Assembly: GCF_013044515.1 (NCBI RefSeq)
Contig: NZ_JABEPR010000005.1
Coordinates: forward strand, 62,001-126,000
Origin: Sphingomonas sp. ID1715
GTDB lineage: Bacteria > Pseudomonadota > Alphaproteobacteria > Sphingomonadales > Sphingomonadaceae
DNA: 64,000 nt
Reading direction: 5' to 3'
Both the position numbers and the translations under genes were made by a program. Each line of letters starts with the position of its first letter. The first letter of the stretch is position 1. Positions 17,990 through 26,405 of the stretch are shown here, in pieces. The notes under the pieces are model-generated. The model was given only the letters and a program-made list of their open reading frames with translations. It had not been told where the DNA came from and ran no database searches.

Positions 17990-18415
17990 TCAGGCGGCTT
18001 CGGCGTAATCCTCGTCGCCATTCTGGACCGGACCCGAGTCCTGGCCCTTGGCGGAGACGTCGCGGTCGACGAACTCGATGATCGCCATCGGCGCCGCGTC
18101 CGACGCGCGGATGCCGGCCTTGATGATGCGGGTGTAGCCGCCGTTGCGCTCGGCATAGCGCGGCGCGAGCACGTCGAAGAGCTTCTTCAGCTGCGTGTCG
18201 TCCAGCAGCCGGGCATGAGCGAGACGGCGGTTCGACAGCCCGCCCTTTTTCGCGAGGGTGACGAGCTTCTCCACATAGGGGCGGAGCTCCTTCGCCTTGG
18301 CGACGGTGGTGGTGATCTGCTCATGCTTGATGAGCGCAGCCGACATGTTGCGGAACAGCGCGGTGCGATGGGATGCGGTGCGCTGAAGTTTACGGCCGCC
18401 GACGCGGTGACGCAT
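17990..18415 (-). CDS. rplQ: 50S ribosomal protein L17
   Basis: Ribosomal protein of 141 residues with the diagnostic N-terminus [20 protein letters not shown] and [19 protein letters not shown]. The core ends near residue 118, and an acidic extension ([11 protein letters not shown]) follows. Normally rplQ directly follows rpoA at the end of the alpha operon; here the upstream neighbours are tRNA-Ala and the TIGR02300 gene, so it has been separated from rpoA or is a second copy. AGGAC precedes the ATG. Confidence 0.97.
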   Translation of the reverse strand: MRHRVGGRKLQRTASHRTALFRNMSAALIKHEQITTTVAKAKELRPYVEKLVTLAKKGGLSNRRLAHARLLDDTQLKKLFDVLAPRYAERNGGYTRIIKAGIRASDAAPMAIIEFVDRDVSAKGQDSGPVQNGDEDYAEAA

Positions 18416-18501
18416 GGTCTTGTCCTTTCGTTCGTCAGGGTTCCGTATCAGGTAAACCCGGCCAGGCAGCGATGAGCGGGCGCTGCCCTATCCCGTTATA
18501 A

Positions 18502-18577
18502 TGGTGGAGCCGAGGGGGATCGAACCCCTGACCTTCGCAATGCCATTGCGACGCTCTCCCAGCTGAGCTACGGCCCC
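18502..18577 (-). tRNA. tRNA-Ala (anticodon GGC)
   Basis: A complete 76-nt cloverleaf with encoded CCA. The 5' acceptor strand is GGGGCCG, the D arm is GCTC...GAGC, the anticodon loop is ATGGCAT with anticodon GGC, and the T arm is AGGGGTTCGATCCCCCT. The G3-U70 alanine identity pair is present. It lies between the TIGR02300 and rplQ genes on the same strand and may be cut from a shared transcript. Confidence 0.97.
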
Positions 18578-18660
18578 ACGCGCCTCCGCCGGGCTGGTCC
18601 GGCGGGGTTGAGCGCCGCCCGTTAGCGGGGCGGCGCACGGAAATCAATCGGCTAAATCAA

Positions 18661-18978
18661 TCAGCTTTCGTCACCGGCATCGCCGGTGTCGACGCCCAGA
18701 TCGTCGTCGCCGCCGAGATCGACTTCCTCGTCGACGGAGGGCTCGCCCTCATCGATGTCCAGATCCTCGTCGGCGCCGAGCACCGCATCGTCCTCGGACT
18801 TGACCTCTTCCTTCTTGGGCGCGTCGAACGGCAGCGGCTGCTTCGACTTCAGCACCGGCTCGGGCAGCCAGGAATAGCCGCAGTTGATGCACTGGACGGG
18901 ATCGTCCTTGGTCAGATCATAGAAACGGGTCGCGCACTTCGGACAGCTGCGCTTCGAACCCCATTCAGGCTTCACCAT
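18661..18978 (-). CDS. TIGR02300 / FYDLN acid family protein
   Basis: A 105-residue protein with an N-terminal zinc ribbon, [11 protein letters not shown] and CINCGYSW, giving the four cysteines and the FYDLN-type signature. A long acidic tail rich in Asp and Glu runs from about residue 55 to the end. The start at 18978 ([10 protein letters not shown]) is the one conserved in the family. The function is unknown; the family is limited to alphaproteobacteria and typically sits beside aroA, as here (divergent). Confidence 0.93.
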   Translation of the reverse strand: MVKPEWGSKRSCPKCATRFYDLTKDDPVQCINCGYSWLPEPVLKSKQPLPFDAPKKEEVKSEDDAVLGADEDLDIDEGEPSVDEEVDLGGDDDLGVDTGDAGDES

Positions 18979-19125
18979 CTGTGGCCTTGCTCCGGATACA
19001 TCGTCAGAAAAGAAAACAGCGGCGCATCGGCATCGATGCCCCGCCAATCGGGCGCGCCTTGCCATAGCGGATGGGCGCTGTCAAAAGCCGCGCGCCTTCG
19101 ATCATCCAGACAGGAACGCCCCTTC

Positions 19126-20454
19126 GTGCATGCGAGCCCGACGCCGATGAGCTTTGCGCGATCCGGGCCGCTCAGCGGCGTGGCGCGCGTGCCGGGCGAC
19201 AAGTCGATCAGCCACCGGGCACTGATGCTCTCCGCGCTCGCGGTCGGCGAAAGCCGGATCGAGGGCCTGCTCGAGGGTGAGGACGTGCTCGCCACCGCCA
19301 CCGCGATGCGGGCGATGGGCGCGCAGATCGAGCGCTCCGCGGATGCGATCTGGCGCGTGGCCGGCGTCGGCGTCGGCGGCCTGCTGCAGCCTGGGCAGGC
19401 GCTCGACATGGGCAATAGCGGCACTTCGACGCGTCTGCTGATGGGGCTGGTCGCGAGTCATCCGATCACCGCCACCTTTGTCGGTGACGCCTCCCTTTCG
19501 AAACGTCCGATGAACCGGGTGGTCGAGCCCCTGTCGCTGATGGGAGCCGACGTGACCGCCTCGCCCGGCGGCCGGTTGCCGCTGATGCTACGCGGCCTCT
19601 GCCCGGCCGTGCCGATCACCTATCGCCTGCCGGTCGCCTCGGCCCAGGTGAAGAGCGCGGTGCTGCTCGCGGGCCTCAACACGCCCGGCATCACCCGCGT
19701 CGTCGAGCCGGTGCCGACCCGTGACCATTCCGAGCGGATGCTCGCCGGCTTTGGGGCCGAGCTCACGGTCGATGCGGAAGGCGGCGAGCGCCACATTCGC
19801 ATCCGCGGCGAGGCCGAGCTGCGGCCGCAGCAGATCGTCGTGCCGGGGGACCCCTCCTCCGCAGCCTTCCCCGTCGTGGCCGCGCTGATCGTGCCTGGAT
19901 CAGCGGTGACGATCGAGAATGTCGGCGTGAACCCCACCCGGGCGGGGCTCTACGAGGTGCTGCGCATGATGGGCGCCGAGATCGCCTTCTCGAACCAGCG
20001 CGAGGTTGGCGGCGAGCCGGTGGCCGACGTCACCGCCTGCTTCTCGGCCTTGTCCGGCATCGAAGTGCCGCCGGAGATCGCGCCGTCGATGATCGACGAG
20101 TTTCCCGTGCTGTTCGTCGCCGCGGCCTTCGCCCAGGGCCCGACGGTGATGCGCGGGCTCGAAGAATTGCGCGTCAAGGAGTCGGATCGCATCACCACCA
20201 TGGCGGAAGGCCTGCGCGCCATCGGCGTCCGCGTCGAGGAACTGCCGGATGGCCTGATTGTCGACGGCACTGGCGGCGACCCGCTGGCCGGCGGCGCGAC
20301 CGTCGCCTCGAAGCTCGACCACCGCATCGCGATGAGCTTTGCCGTCGCCGGCCTGAACTGCCTTGCACCTGTCGAGATCGACGATATCAGCCCGGTCGCG
20401 ACCAGCTTCCCCGGCTTTACCAAGCTAATCTCGGACTTGCAGACCCGATCATGA
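19126..20454 (+). CDS. aroA: 3-phosphoshikimate 1-carboxyvinyltransferase (EPSP synthase), class II
   Basis: This enzyme joins shikimate-3-phosphate and PEP in the aromatic amino acid pathway. The 442 residues match the class II (Agrobacterium CP4-like) form: [44 protein letters not shown] and RVKESDR. The PEP-site loop reads GNSGTSTRL, with Gly where CP4 has Ala. The GTG at 19126 (HASPTPMSF...) is preferred because AGGAA precedes it and the residues match the class II N-terminus; ATG 19147 is the alternative. cmk starts in its stop codon (ATGA). Confidence 0.96.
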   Translation: MHASPTPMSFARSGPLSGVARVPGDKSISHRALMLSALAVGESRIEGLLEGEDVLATATAMRAMGAQIERSADAIWRVAGVGVGGLLQPGQALDMGNSGTSTRLLMGLVASHPITATFVGDASLSKRPMNRVVEPLSLMGADVTASPGGRLPLMLRGLCPAVPITYRLPVASAQVKSAVLLAGLNTPGITRVVEPVPTRDHSERMLAGFGAELTVDAEGGERHIRIRGEAELRPQQIVVPGDPSSAAFPVVAALIVPGSAVTIENVGVNPTRAGLYEVLRMMGAEIAFSNQREVGGEPVADVTACFSALSGIEVPPEIAPSMIDEFPVLFVAAAFAQGPTVMRGLEELRVKESDRITTMAEGLRAIGVRVEELPDGLIVDGTGGDPLAGGATVASKLDHRIAMSFAVAGLNCLAPVEIDDISPVATSFPGFTKLISDLQTRS

Positions 20455-21092
20455 TCATCGCCGTCGACGGACCCGCGGCTAGCGGCAAGGGCACGATCGC
20501 CCGTGCGCTCGCCGGCCATTACAAGCTGCCGCATCTGGATACCGGGCTGCTTTACCGTGCTGTGGGGCAGACCGTGCTCGATCAGGGTGGCGACCCCAAT
20601 AACGAGGGCGACGCCCTCGCCGCCTGCACGTTCAATGACAAATTGCTTGAAGACGTCCGGCTGAAGAGCGGCGCGGCGGGCAACGCCGCCTCCATCGTAT
20701 CGGCGCACCCCGCAGTCCGCGCGGCGCTGATCCAACGGCAAAAGGACTTCGCCAATCAACCCGGTGGCGCCGTGCTCGACGGCCGCGACATCGGCACGGT
20801 GATCGCGCCCCAAGCCGATGCCAAACTGTTCGTGCGCGCCACCTCCGCCGTGCGGGCGCGGCGCCGTCATGACGAACTGGTGCGGTCCGGCGCCACGATC
20901 AGCTATGACAAGGTGCTAGCCGACATCAAGGCACGGGACCTGCGCGACAGCACGCGTTCCGCCGCCCCGTTGCGCCAGGCCGACGACGCGGTGCTGCTCG
21001 ACACCAGCTTCCTGTCGATCGAGTCGGCCATCGCGCATGCCATCGAGCTAGTCGAAGGCCAGTTGGTGAGAAAAGCGCCAGAGGGTCTGTAA
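20451..21092 (+). CDS. cmk: Cytidylate kinase
   Basis: This enzyme phosphorylates CMP and dCMP. The 213 residues begin with the P-loop [13 protein letters not shown], followed by [16 protein letters not shown] and the lid region RARRRHDEL...[13 protein letters not shown]. The gene overlaps aroA by 4 bp. Its last five codons plus stop lie in the region that, on the other strand, encodes the 3' end of RNase P RNA. rpsA, which commonly follows cmk, is not here. Confidence 0.96.
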   Translation: MIIAVDGPAASGKGTIARALAGHYKLPHLDTGLLYRAVGQTVLDQGGDPNNEGDALAACTFNDKLLEDVRLKSGAAGNAASIVSAHPAVRAALIQRQKDFANQPGGAVLDGRDIGTVIAPQADAKLFVRATSAVRARRRHDELVRSGATISYDKVLADIKARDLRDSTRSAAPLRQADDAVLLDTSFLSIESAIAHAIELVEGQLVRKAPEGL

Positions 21093-21442
21093 GCCGGGTT
21101 CTGTCCTCGCCCTGTTGGACGATGTGCGGCCATTCCTCTTGGACCATCATTGCTGACGGTCTCCAGCAACCAACCCGGATGACGAGCCGGAACAGGCCCA
21201 TTTGCCATCCCTATTCGGTCTTGCTCCCGGTGGGGTTTGCCGTGCCGTTCCCGTTGCCGGGCCCGCGGTGGGCTCTTACCCCACCCTTTCGCCCTTGCCC
21301 GGCCGAAGCCGAAGGCGGTCTGCTTTCTGTGGCACTTTCCCTGGAGTCGCCTCCGCCGGGCGTTACCCGGCACCGTCGTTCCGTGGAGCCCGGACTTTCC
21401 TCGGCGCACTTGCATGCGACGCGGCCGCCCGACCCTCTGGCG
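21076..21442 (-). ncRNA. rnpB: RNase P RNA, bacterial class A
   Basis: The catalytic RNA that matures tRNA 5' ends. On the minus strand, GAGGAAAGTCCGGGCTCC (21402-21385) is the universal P4/CR I block and ACAGAACCCGGCTTACAG (near 21103-21086) is its 3' partner. The ends form a 12-bp P1 helix, CGCCAGAGGGTC with GACCCTCTGGCG, which sets the boundaries at 21442 and 21076. The GGTGCCGGGTAACGCCCGGC element and GGAAAGTGCCACAGAAA are also as expected. The 3' end overlaps the convergent cmk gene by 17 nt. This explains the only stretch over 300 bases without a protein gene. Confidence 0.96.
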
Positions 21443-21456
21443 AGCGCGCTTATAGA

Positions 21457-22065
21457 CTAACTCGGCAGTTGCGCCAGCCGCGCTTCTAGGTCCGCGCGCC
21501 AGGGCGCATCGGCCGGCGCGCGCGCGAGCAGCTCCGTCCAGATCGCCCTCGCCTGGGCGAACTGGCCCGATTGCGCCATCGCCAGCCCCATGAAGAAGGG
21601 CGGGCCCGGATGGTTGGGGGCAATGTCGGCGGCACGCTGAAAGGCATAGGTCGCGGCCGGCGAGACCATGCCGCCATTGTGCACGATCAACGCGTTGCCG
21701 AGCCCCACCCACAGGTCCGGATCGCGCGGATTCTCCTTCAGGCCCGATTTGATGTAGGTGACGGCCGCTTGCGGCACGCCCGCCCGCATCGCACCGTCGG
21801 CGGCGACCAGCCATTGCGGGCCGCTGCCGAAACGCTGGCCCATCTGCGCGCGCGTCTCGGCCTGCTTCTCGTCGAACTTGGCGACACTCTCCGGCGACTG
21901 CACCGGCTTGTCGGGGAGATTCGGGCTGCCCTGCAGCGCATAGCCGGCAAGGCCGAGCAGCAGCGCCGCCCCCACCGGCTCGAAGGCGGAACGCGGCAGC
22001 TTGCCCCACTTCCACAGGGCACCCCCGGCGATCAGCGCCAGCGCGAGAACGATCAGCCACCCCAT
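21457..22065 (-). CDS. ccmI: Cytochrome c biogenesis protein CcmI/CycH-like (TPR)
   Basis: A membrane-anchored TPR protein of 202 residues. Two N-terminal helices (WLIVLALALIAGGALW and a second near residue 35) are followed by tetratricopeptide-like repeats (about residues 85-190, including PDLWVGLGNALIVHNGG and GLAMAQSGQFAQARAIW). CcmI hands apocytochrome c to the CcmF/CcmH haem ligation complex. This copy is short compared with the two-domain CcmI of many proteobacteria and ends with the TPR region. It overlaps ccmH by one base (TGATG) and ends the operon. Confidence 0.88.
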   Translation of the reverse strand: MGWLIVLALALIAGGALWKWGKLPRSAFEPVGAALLLGLAGYALQGSPNLPDKPVQSPESVAKFDEKQAETRAQMGQRFGSGPQWLVAADGAMRAGVPQAAVTYIKSGLKENPRDPDLWVGLGNALIVHNGGMVSPAATYAFQRAADIAPNHPGPPFFMGLAMAQSGQFAQARAIWTELLARAPADAPWRADLEARLAQLPS

Positions 22066-22529
22066 CAGCGATGCTTCCTGAAGCGCCCGCGCGCCAGCCA
22101 TGCGCCAAGCCCGAGCAGCAGCAGGGGCGCGATCCAGAGCGGCCAGGTGATCGGCTCCAGCGGCGGCTCATAGGTGATGTAGTTGCCGTAACGTTCGATC
22201 AGCCACGCCTTGATCTGGTCCGGCGTCTCGCCATTCTCGATGCGGGTACGGATCAGCGCGCGCATGTCGCCGGCAAGCTCCGCGTCAGAGTCGACCACCG
22301 CCTGGCCCTGGCAGACGATGCATCGGATCGTTGCCATCAGGTCCCTGGCCTGCTTCTCCTTCGCCGGGTCCGCTAGCTGCGTATAGGCATATCTCTCGGC
22401 TGGCAGGGTCGAGTCGGCGAAACCGGGGCTGGCAAGAACGGCCACCCACACCAAAGCCGTTCGTATCGAGCGAAGTCGAGATACGCTTCTCGACTGCACT
22501 CGAAGCAAACGGAGAAAGTGATTGATCAC
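22065..22529 (-). CDS. ccmH: Cytochrome c maturation protein CcmH
   Basis: A thiol-disulphide protein that keeps apocytochrome c cysteines reduced for haem attachment. The RCIVCQGQ motif (LRCxxCQ type) is at about residues 69-76, followed by a C-terminal membrane helix (WPLWIAPLLLLGLGAW). The ATG at 22529 overlaps the ccmG stop, but residues 6-25 of this reading are translated from palindromic repeat family B and do not look like a signal peptide. An alternative GTG at 22451 (WVAVLASPGFA) would give a cleaner signal sequence. Which start is used is open. Confidence 0.9.
   Translation of the reverse strand: MINHFLRLLRVQSRSVSRLRSIRTALVWVAVLASPGFADSTLPAERYAYTQLADPAKEKQARDLMATIRCIVCQGQAVVDSDAELAGDMRALIRTRIENGETPDQIKAWLIERYGNYITYEPPLEPITWPLWIAPLLLLGLGAWLARGRFRKHR
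22457..22512. repeat. Palindromic repeat, family B, inside the 5' end of ccmH
   Basis: CCGTTCGTATCGAGCGAAGTC-GAGATACG and the inverted arm CTTCTCGACTGCACTCGAAGCAAACGG. It lies within the reading frame of ccmH as annotated, between the ccmG stop and the recognisable CcmH domain. Confidence 0.82.
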
Positions 22530-23053
22530 CGGGCCTTCTCCAGCTCGGCGAATATCTCGGCGACATTCTCCGGCCGGATGTCGCCGATATGCTGGTGGCG
22601 GATCACGCCCTTGCCGTCGATCACGAACGTCTCCGGCACGCCCGAGGAGCCCAGCGCCAGCTGCACGCGCGAGGCGGTGTCGGAGCCGATCCGGTCATAG
22701 GGATCGCCGTTGCGGGCAAGGAAGGCGGCGACATCCTCCGGCCGGTCGCGGATCGCGATGGCGTCGATCGTCACGCCTCTCCGCTTCAGCTCCATCAGCA
22801 CGGGCGCTTCGGCGATGCAGGGCACGCACCAGCTGGCGAAGACGTTGAGCAGGCGCGGGCCGCCTTGTGCGAAGTCGCGGCTCGACAGGCCCGCCCGCCC
22901 CGGCGCCCCCGCGGGAAGGTCGAAGGCCGGCAGCGGCTTGCCGACCATCTTCGAAGCGATCGCCCGGTCGCCGGGCTTGAGCAGCCCCGACGCGACGACC
23001 GCGAAGAAGATCACGAAGCCGATCAGCGGCGCCCACAGCCAGAAGCGCTTCAT
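22526..23053 (-). CDS. ccmG: Thiol:disulphide interchange protein DsbE/CcmG
   Basis: A membrane-tethered thioredoxin of 175 residues: an N-terminal helix (RFWLWAPLIGFVIFFAVVA), then a thioredoxin fold with the active site FASWCVPCIAEAP (about residues 75-87) and the cis-Pro segment GVPETFVIDG. It reduces the CcmH/apocytochrome disulphide in the periplasm. The start at 23053 overlaps the ccmF stop (ATGA), and the end overlaps the annotated ccmH start. Confidence 0.95.
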   Translation of the reverse strand: MKRFWLWAPLIGFVIFFAVVASGLLKPGDRAIASKMVGKPLPAFDLPAGAPGRAGLSSRDFAQGGPRLLNVFASWCVPCIAEAPVLMELKRRGVTIDAIAIRDRPEDVAAFLARNGDPYDRIGSDTASRVQLALGSSGVPETFVIDGKGVIRHQHIGDIRPENVAEIFAELEKAR

Positions 23054-24972
23054 GCGTAGGCGATCCGGTCCTGATAGCGCCGCTCGCGTCGGACGCGGCC
23101 GAGCAGCGAGAGCGCGCCGCCCAGCGCGACCATGCCGCCGCCCAGCCAGATGAAGGTCACGAACGGCTTCCACCACAGCCGCAACTGCCAGCGGCCGTCC
23201 TCGTCCTGCTTGCCCAGCACGGTGTAGAGCTGGCCATTCCAGCGTGTGGCGATCGCCGACTCGCTGGTCTCGGTCGGCGGATTGGGCCAGCTGCGCGCCT
23301 GCGGTTTCAGCACGATCGATGAACCGCCGCGCGTGGCGGTCAGCGTCGCCTCGAGCGCGGTCCAGTTCGGACCGGCAATCGGATCGATCGCATCGAGCCG
23401 CACCGTGAACGGACCGACCTGCTTGGTCTCGCCAATTCTGACCGCAGCCAGCGTTTCCCTGGTGAAGGCCGCCTCCGAAGCCATGCCGGCCAGCGCGACT
23501 GCGATCCCCAGATGAGCGATCACCATGCCCCAGGTGAAGAGCGGCGTGCGACGCAGATTGCGCCCCCAGAGTGGCGCCAGGCTGCCCGCGCCGACGCCGA
23601 TCGCAAGCACGAGGCCGAGCACGGGAAAAATGCCGATGCCAGGCGCGAAGATCATGACCAGCAACAGCGCCACCGCCGTCACGAGTATCGGCGCCGCGAG
23701 CCGCCGCGCGACCACGCCGAACTGGTCACGCCGCCAGCGCATCACCGGTCCCGCCGCCATCAAGGCGACGAGCAACAGCGCGACCGGCCCTGCCGCGCTG
23801 TTGAAATAGGGCGGTCCGACCGACAATTTCTCACCGGACAATGCTTCGGCGAACAGCGGGTAGAGCGTGCCGACGAAGACAATGCCGAGAATGGCGGTGA
23901 GCAGCAGATTGTTCGCCACGAGCGATCCTTCGCGGCTCACCGGATCGAACTGCGTGCCTTCCTTCACCGTCGCGATGCGCAAACCGAACAGCGCCAGCGC
24001 GCCGCCGATATAGATGGCGAGCAGCGCTAGGATGAAGCTGCCTCGCTCCGGATCGACGGCGAAGGCGTGGACGCTGGTGAGAATGCCCGAGCGGACCAGG
24101 AAAGTGCCGACCATCGACATCGAAAAGGCGACCACCGCCAGCATGACCGTCCACGCCCGCAGCGAGTCGCGGGTGGCAAGCACCGTCACCGAATGCAGCA
24201 AGGCGGTCGCCGCGAGCCAGGGCATCAGCGAGGCGTTTTCGACCGGGTCCCAGAACCACCAGCCGCCCCAGCCCAGCTCATAATAGGCCCAATAGCTGCC
24301 CACCGTGATGCCGAGCGTCAGCAGGATCCACGCGCCCAGCACCCAGGGCCGCATCGCCCGCGCAAACGCCGCATTCACCTCCCGGGTCACAAGCGCGCCG
24401 ACCGCGAAGGAGAAGGCGACCGACAGACCAACATAGCCGAGATAGAGCGTCGGCGGATGAAAGGCGAGGCCAGGATCCTGCAAGAGCGGGTTGAGCCCCT
24501 GCCCATCCGCCGCCGCCGGCACCAGCCGCTCGAACGGGTTCGACGAGAAGAGCAGGAAGGCGAAAAAGCCGAGACCGATCGCCGCTTGTGCCGCCAACGT
24601 CGCGACCATCATCCGCTCGGACGTCCGCCGTTCGAAAATCGCTACCGCGGCCCCCGCCACGCCGAGGATCGTCACCCACAGCAGCATGGAGCCTTCATGG
24701 TTCCCCCATGTGCCGGCGAATTTGTAGAGCAGCGGCTTCGCGGAATTGCTGTTCGCCGCGACCAGCTTCACCGACATGTCGGAGATCAGGAACAACCAGA
24801 TCAGCGCCACAAAGGCGAGCAGGGTCAACAGGCCCTGCACGATCGCGACCGGCCGGACGATGGCGCTCGCCTCGCCCCGGCCGGGTGTCAGCGCCACCGC
24901 GCCCATGATCAGTTGCAGCAGCGACAGCGCCGCCGCCAGCCACAGGGCTGCCAGTCCGGCCTCCGCGATCAT
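23050..24972 (-). CDS. ccmF: Haem lyase CcmF
   Basis: A large inner-membrane haem lyase of 640 residues that attaches haem from CcmE to apocytochrome c. Many membrane helices are visible, together with the tryptophan-rich periplasmic haem-handling motif WGGWWFWDPVENASLMPW (about residues 231-248), the flanking FAGTWGNHEGSMLLW, and histidines such as FHPPTLYLGYVG. It overlaps ccmE upstream and ccmG downstream by 4 bp each. Confidence 0.97.
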   Translation of the reverse strand: MIAEAGLAALWLAAALSLLQLIMGAVALTPGRGEASAIVRPVAIVQGLLTLLAFVALIWLFLISDMSVKLVAANSNSAKPLLYKFAGTWGNHEGSMLLWVTILGVAGAAVAIFERRTSERMMVATLAAQAAIGLGFFAFLLFSSNPFERLVPAAADGQGLNPLLQDPGLAFHPPTLYLGYVGLSVAFSFAVGALVTREVNAAFARAMRPWVLGAWILLTLGITVGSYWAYYELGWGGWWFWDPVENASLMPWLAATALLHSVTVLATRDSLRAWTVMLAVVAFSMSMVGTFLVRSGILTSVHAFAVDPERGSFILALLAIYIGGALALFGLRIATVKEGTQFDPVSREGSLVANNLLLTAILGIVFVGTLYPLFAEALSGEKLSVGPPYFNSAAGPVALLLVALMAAGPVMRWRRDQFGVVARRLAAPILVTAVALLLVMIFAPGIGIFPVLGLVLAIGVGAGSLAPLWGRNLRRTPLFTWGMVIAHLGIAVALAGMASEAAFTRETLAAVRIGETKQVGPFTVRLDAIDPIAGPNWTALEATLTATRGGSSIVLKPQARSWPNPPTETSESAIATRWNGQLYTVLGKQDEDGRWQLRLWWKPFVTFIWLGGGMVALGGALSLLGRVRRERRYQDRIAYA

Positions 24973-25415
24973 TGCTGCAGCGTCTCCGTCTTGTGCTCGG
25001 TCCGCCCGTCTTTCTTCGCCAGCTCAGGCGGCATGTAACGCTCGTCATGCTTGGCCAGGATCGTGTCGGCGACGAATACGCCGTCCGGCCCGAACGCGCC
25101 TTCCGCTACCACTCCGCTATTTTCCTTGAACAGGTCCGGCGGGATGCCGCGGAAGCGCACCTTGTTGCTAGCCGGGCCGTCGGTCACCACGAAGTCGATC
25201 GTCACGCCGTCGGGCGCCCGCACGATCGACCTGTCGGCGACCATGCCGCCGAGCCGGATGTGCTTGCCCGGTTCGACCGGCGTCCGCTGCAGATCGGCGG
25301 GCGAGTAGAAATAGGCCGCCTGGCTGCGCAGGGCCGAAGCCGCGAGCAGGCCCGCGCCGATCAGCGCCGCCAGCGCCAGCAGCGCCAGCGTCAGCCTCTG
25401 GTGCTTGGCTTTCAT
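24969..25415 (-). CDS. ccmE: Cytochrome c-type haem chaperone CcmE
   Basis: A periplasmic haem chaperone of 148 residues anchored by one N-terminal helix (LALLALAALIGAGLLAAS). The OB-fold body includes RLGGMVADRSI and GIPPDLFKENSGVVAEG. The covalent haem-binding histidine lies in LAKHDERYMPPE (about residues 120-131). ATG at 25415 overlaps the ccmD stop (ATGA). Confidence 0.96.
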   Translation of the reverse strand: MKAKHQRLTLALLALAALIGAGLLAASALRSQAAYFYSPADLQRTPVEPGKHIRLGGMVADRSIVRAPDGVTIDFVVTDGPASNKVRFRGIPPDLFKENSGVVAEGAFGPDGVFVADTILAKHDERYMPPELAKKDGRTEHKTETLQQ

Positions 25416-25621
25416 GATAGGGTTCCGCTTGTCCCGAGCGAAGTCGAGGGGTGCTGCTCCGCGCCGGTGCCCACGCCCCTCGACTGCGCTCGGGACGAGC
25501 GTGATAGGGTGTCCGCCTGGGCCTCAGCCCTGCGCATGCGCAGCCAGCTGACCAGCACGAGCGCGGCCATGCCGCCGATCGTCAGCACATAGGCGGCGGC
25601 GATATAGGGCCAATGGCTCAT
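25412..25621 (-). CDS. ccmD: Haem exporter accessory protein CcmD with repeat-derived tail
   Basis: A small membrane protein of 69 residues that helps release holo-CcmE. The expected part is residues 1-40: one helix (YIAAAYVLTIGGMAALVLVSW) followed by the basic LRMRRAEAQ. Residues about 41-66 (SSRAQSRGVGTG...STSLGTS) are translated from a family A palindromic repeat, and the frame then closes on the stop that overlaps ccmE. The start at 25621 overlaps the ccmC stop. The tail has no counterpart in normal CcmD proteins. Confidence 0.85.
   Translation of the reverse strand: MSHWPYIAAAYVLTIGGMAALVLVSWLRMRRAEAQADTLSRSSRAQSRGVGTGAEQHPSTSLGTSGTLS
25426..25501. repeat. Palindromic repeat, family A, inside the 3' end of ccmD
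   Basis: CGCTTGTCCCGAGCGAAGTC-GAGGGG and CCCCTCGACTGCGCTCGG-GACGAGCG form inverted arms. The element is contained in the ccmD reading frame, 10 bp before the ccmE start. Confidence 0.85.
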
Positions 25622-26334
25622 GCGGTCGCGAGCCTCCGCAGCCGCGCCTCGACCTTGGCGCTGGCCAGCGTCGCGCGCATCCGCATCAGCACCACCGCTC
25701 CGAACAGGAAGGTGAAGCCCAGGGTCGTGAAGGCGAGCGGCCACAGGATTTCAGGCGCGATGGTCGATCCGCGCATCGTGATGCTCGGCCCCTGATGCAG
25801 CGAGTTCCACCACACCACCGACCGATTGATGATCGGCACGTTGACCGCGCCGATCACGCCGAAGATCGCCGTCGCCTTGCTGACACTGGTCTTTTCGTCG
25901 CCGGAGTTGGCGAGCGCGATATAGCCGAAATAGAGGAACAGCAGGACCAGCATCGATGTCATTCGCCCGTCCCATTGCCACCAGGTCCCCCAGGTCAGGC
26001 TGCCCCAGATGGAACCGCTGACGAGGCAGATGGCAGTGAACAGCGCACCCGGCGCCGCGATCGCGCGGGCAGCGACGCCGGCCAGCGGGTGACGCCAGAC
26101 GAGCTGGGTCAGGCTGGCAATCGCAATTCCCATCCACCCGCCCATGCCGAGCCAGGCGGCCGGCACGTGTACATACATGATGCGGACACTCTGCCCCTGC
26201 AGATAGTCGGGCGGCGTCAGCGCCAGACCGGCATAAAAGCCATAGGCGGAAAGCAGGCCGCCCAATGCGAGCAGCCACGGCGTCAGCGGCCGGGCGATCG
26301 ACAGAAAGCGCGTGGGATTGGCGAACGCGTGCAT
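25618..26334 (-). CDS. ccmC: Haem export/delivery protein CcmC
   Basis: An inner-membrane haem-handling protein of 238 residues with six predicted helices. It presents haem to CcmE. The Trp-rich motif WGTWWQWDGRMTSM (about residues 115-128) and flanking periplasmic histidines (YVHVPAAW, SLHQGPS) are present. It is the first ccm gene of the operon here. ccmA and ccmB, the ABC part of the system, are not upstream: a dehydrogenase gene ends 71 bp away. Confidence 0.96.
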   Translation of the reverse strand: MHAFANPTRFLSIARPLTPWLLALGGLLSAYGFYAGLALTPPDYLQGQSVRIMYVHVPAAWLGMGGWMGIAIASLTQLVWRHPLAGVAARAIAAPGALFTAICLVSGSIWGSLTWGTWWQWDGRMTSMLVLLFLYFGYIALANSGDEKTSVSKATAIFGVIGAVNVPIINRSVVWWNSLHQGPSITMRGSTIAPEILWPLAFTTLGFTFLFGAVVLMRMRATLASAKVEARLRRLATA

Positions 26335-26405
26335 GTTCGGCGCCTGTCTAGCGACTCCGCTCGAACCAAGGAAGCACGGGCTTGTCCTTACCCCCAGCGA
26401 AACGA

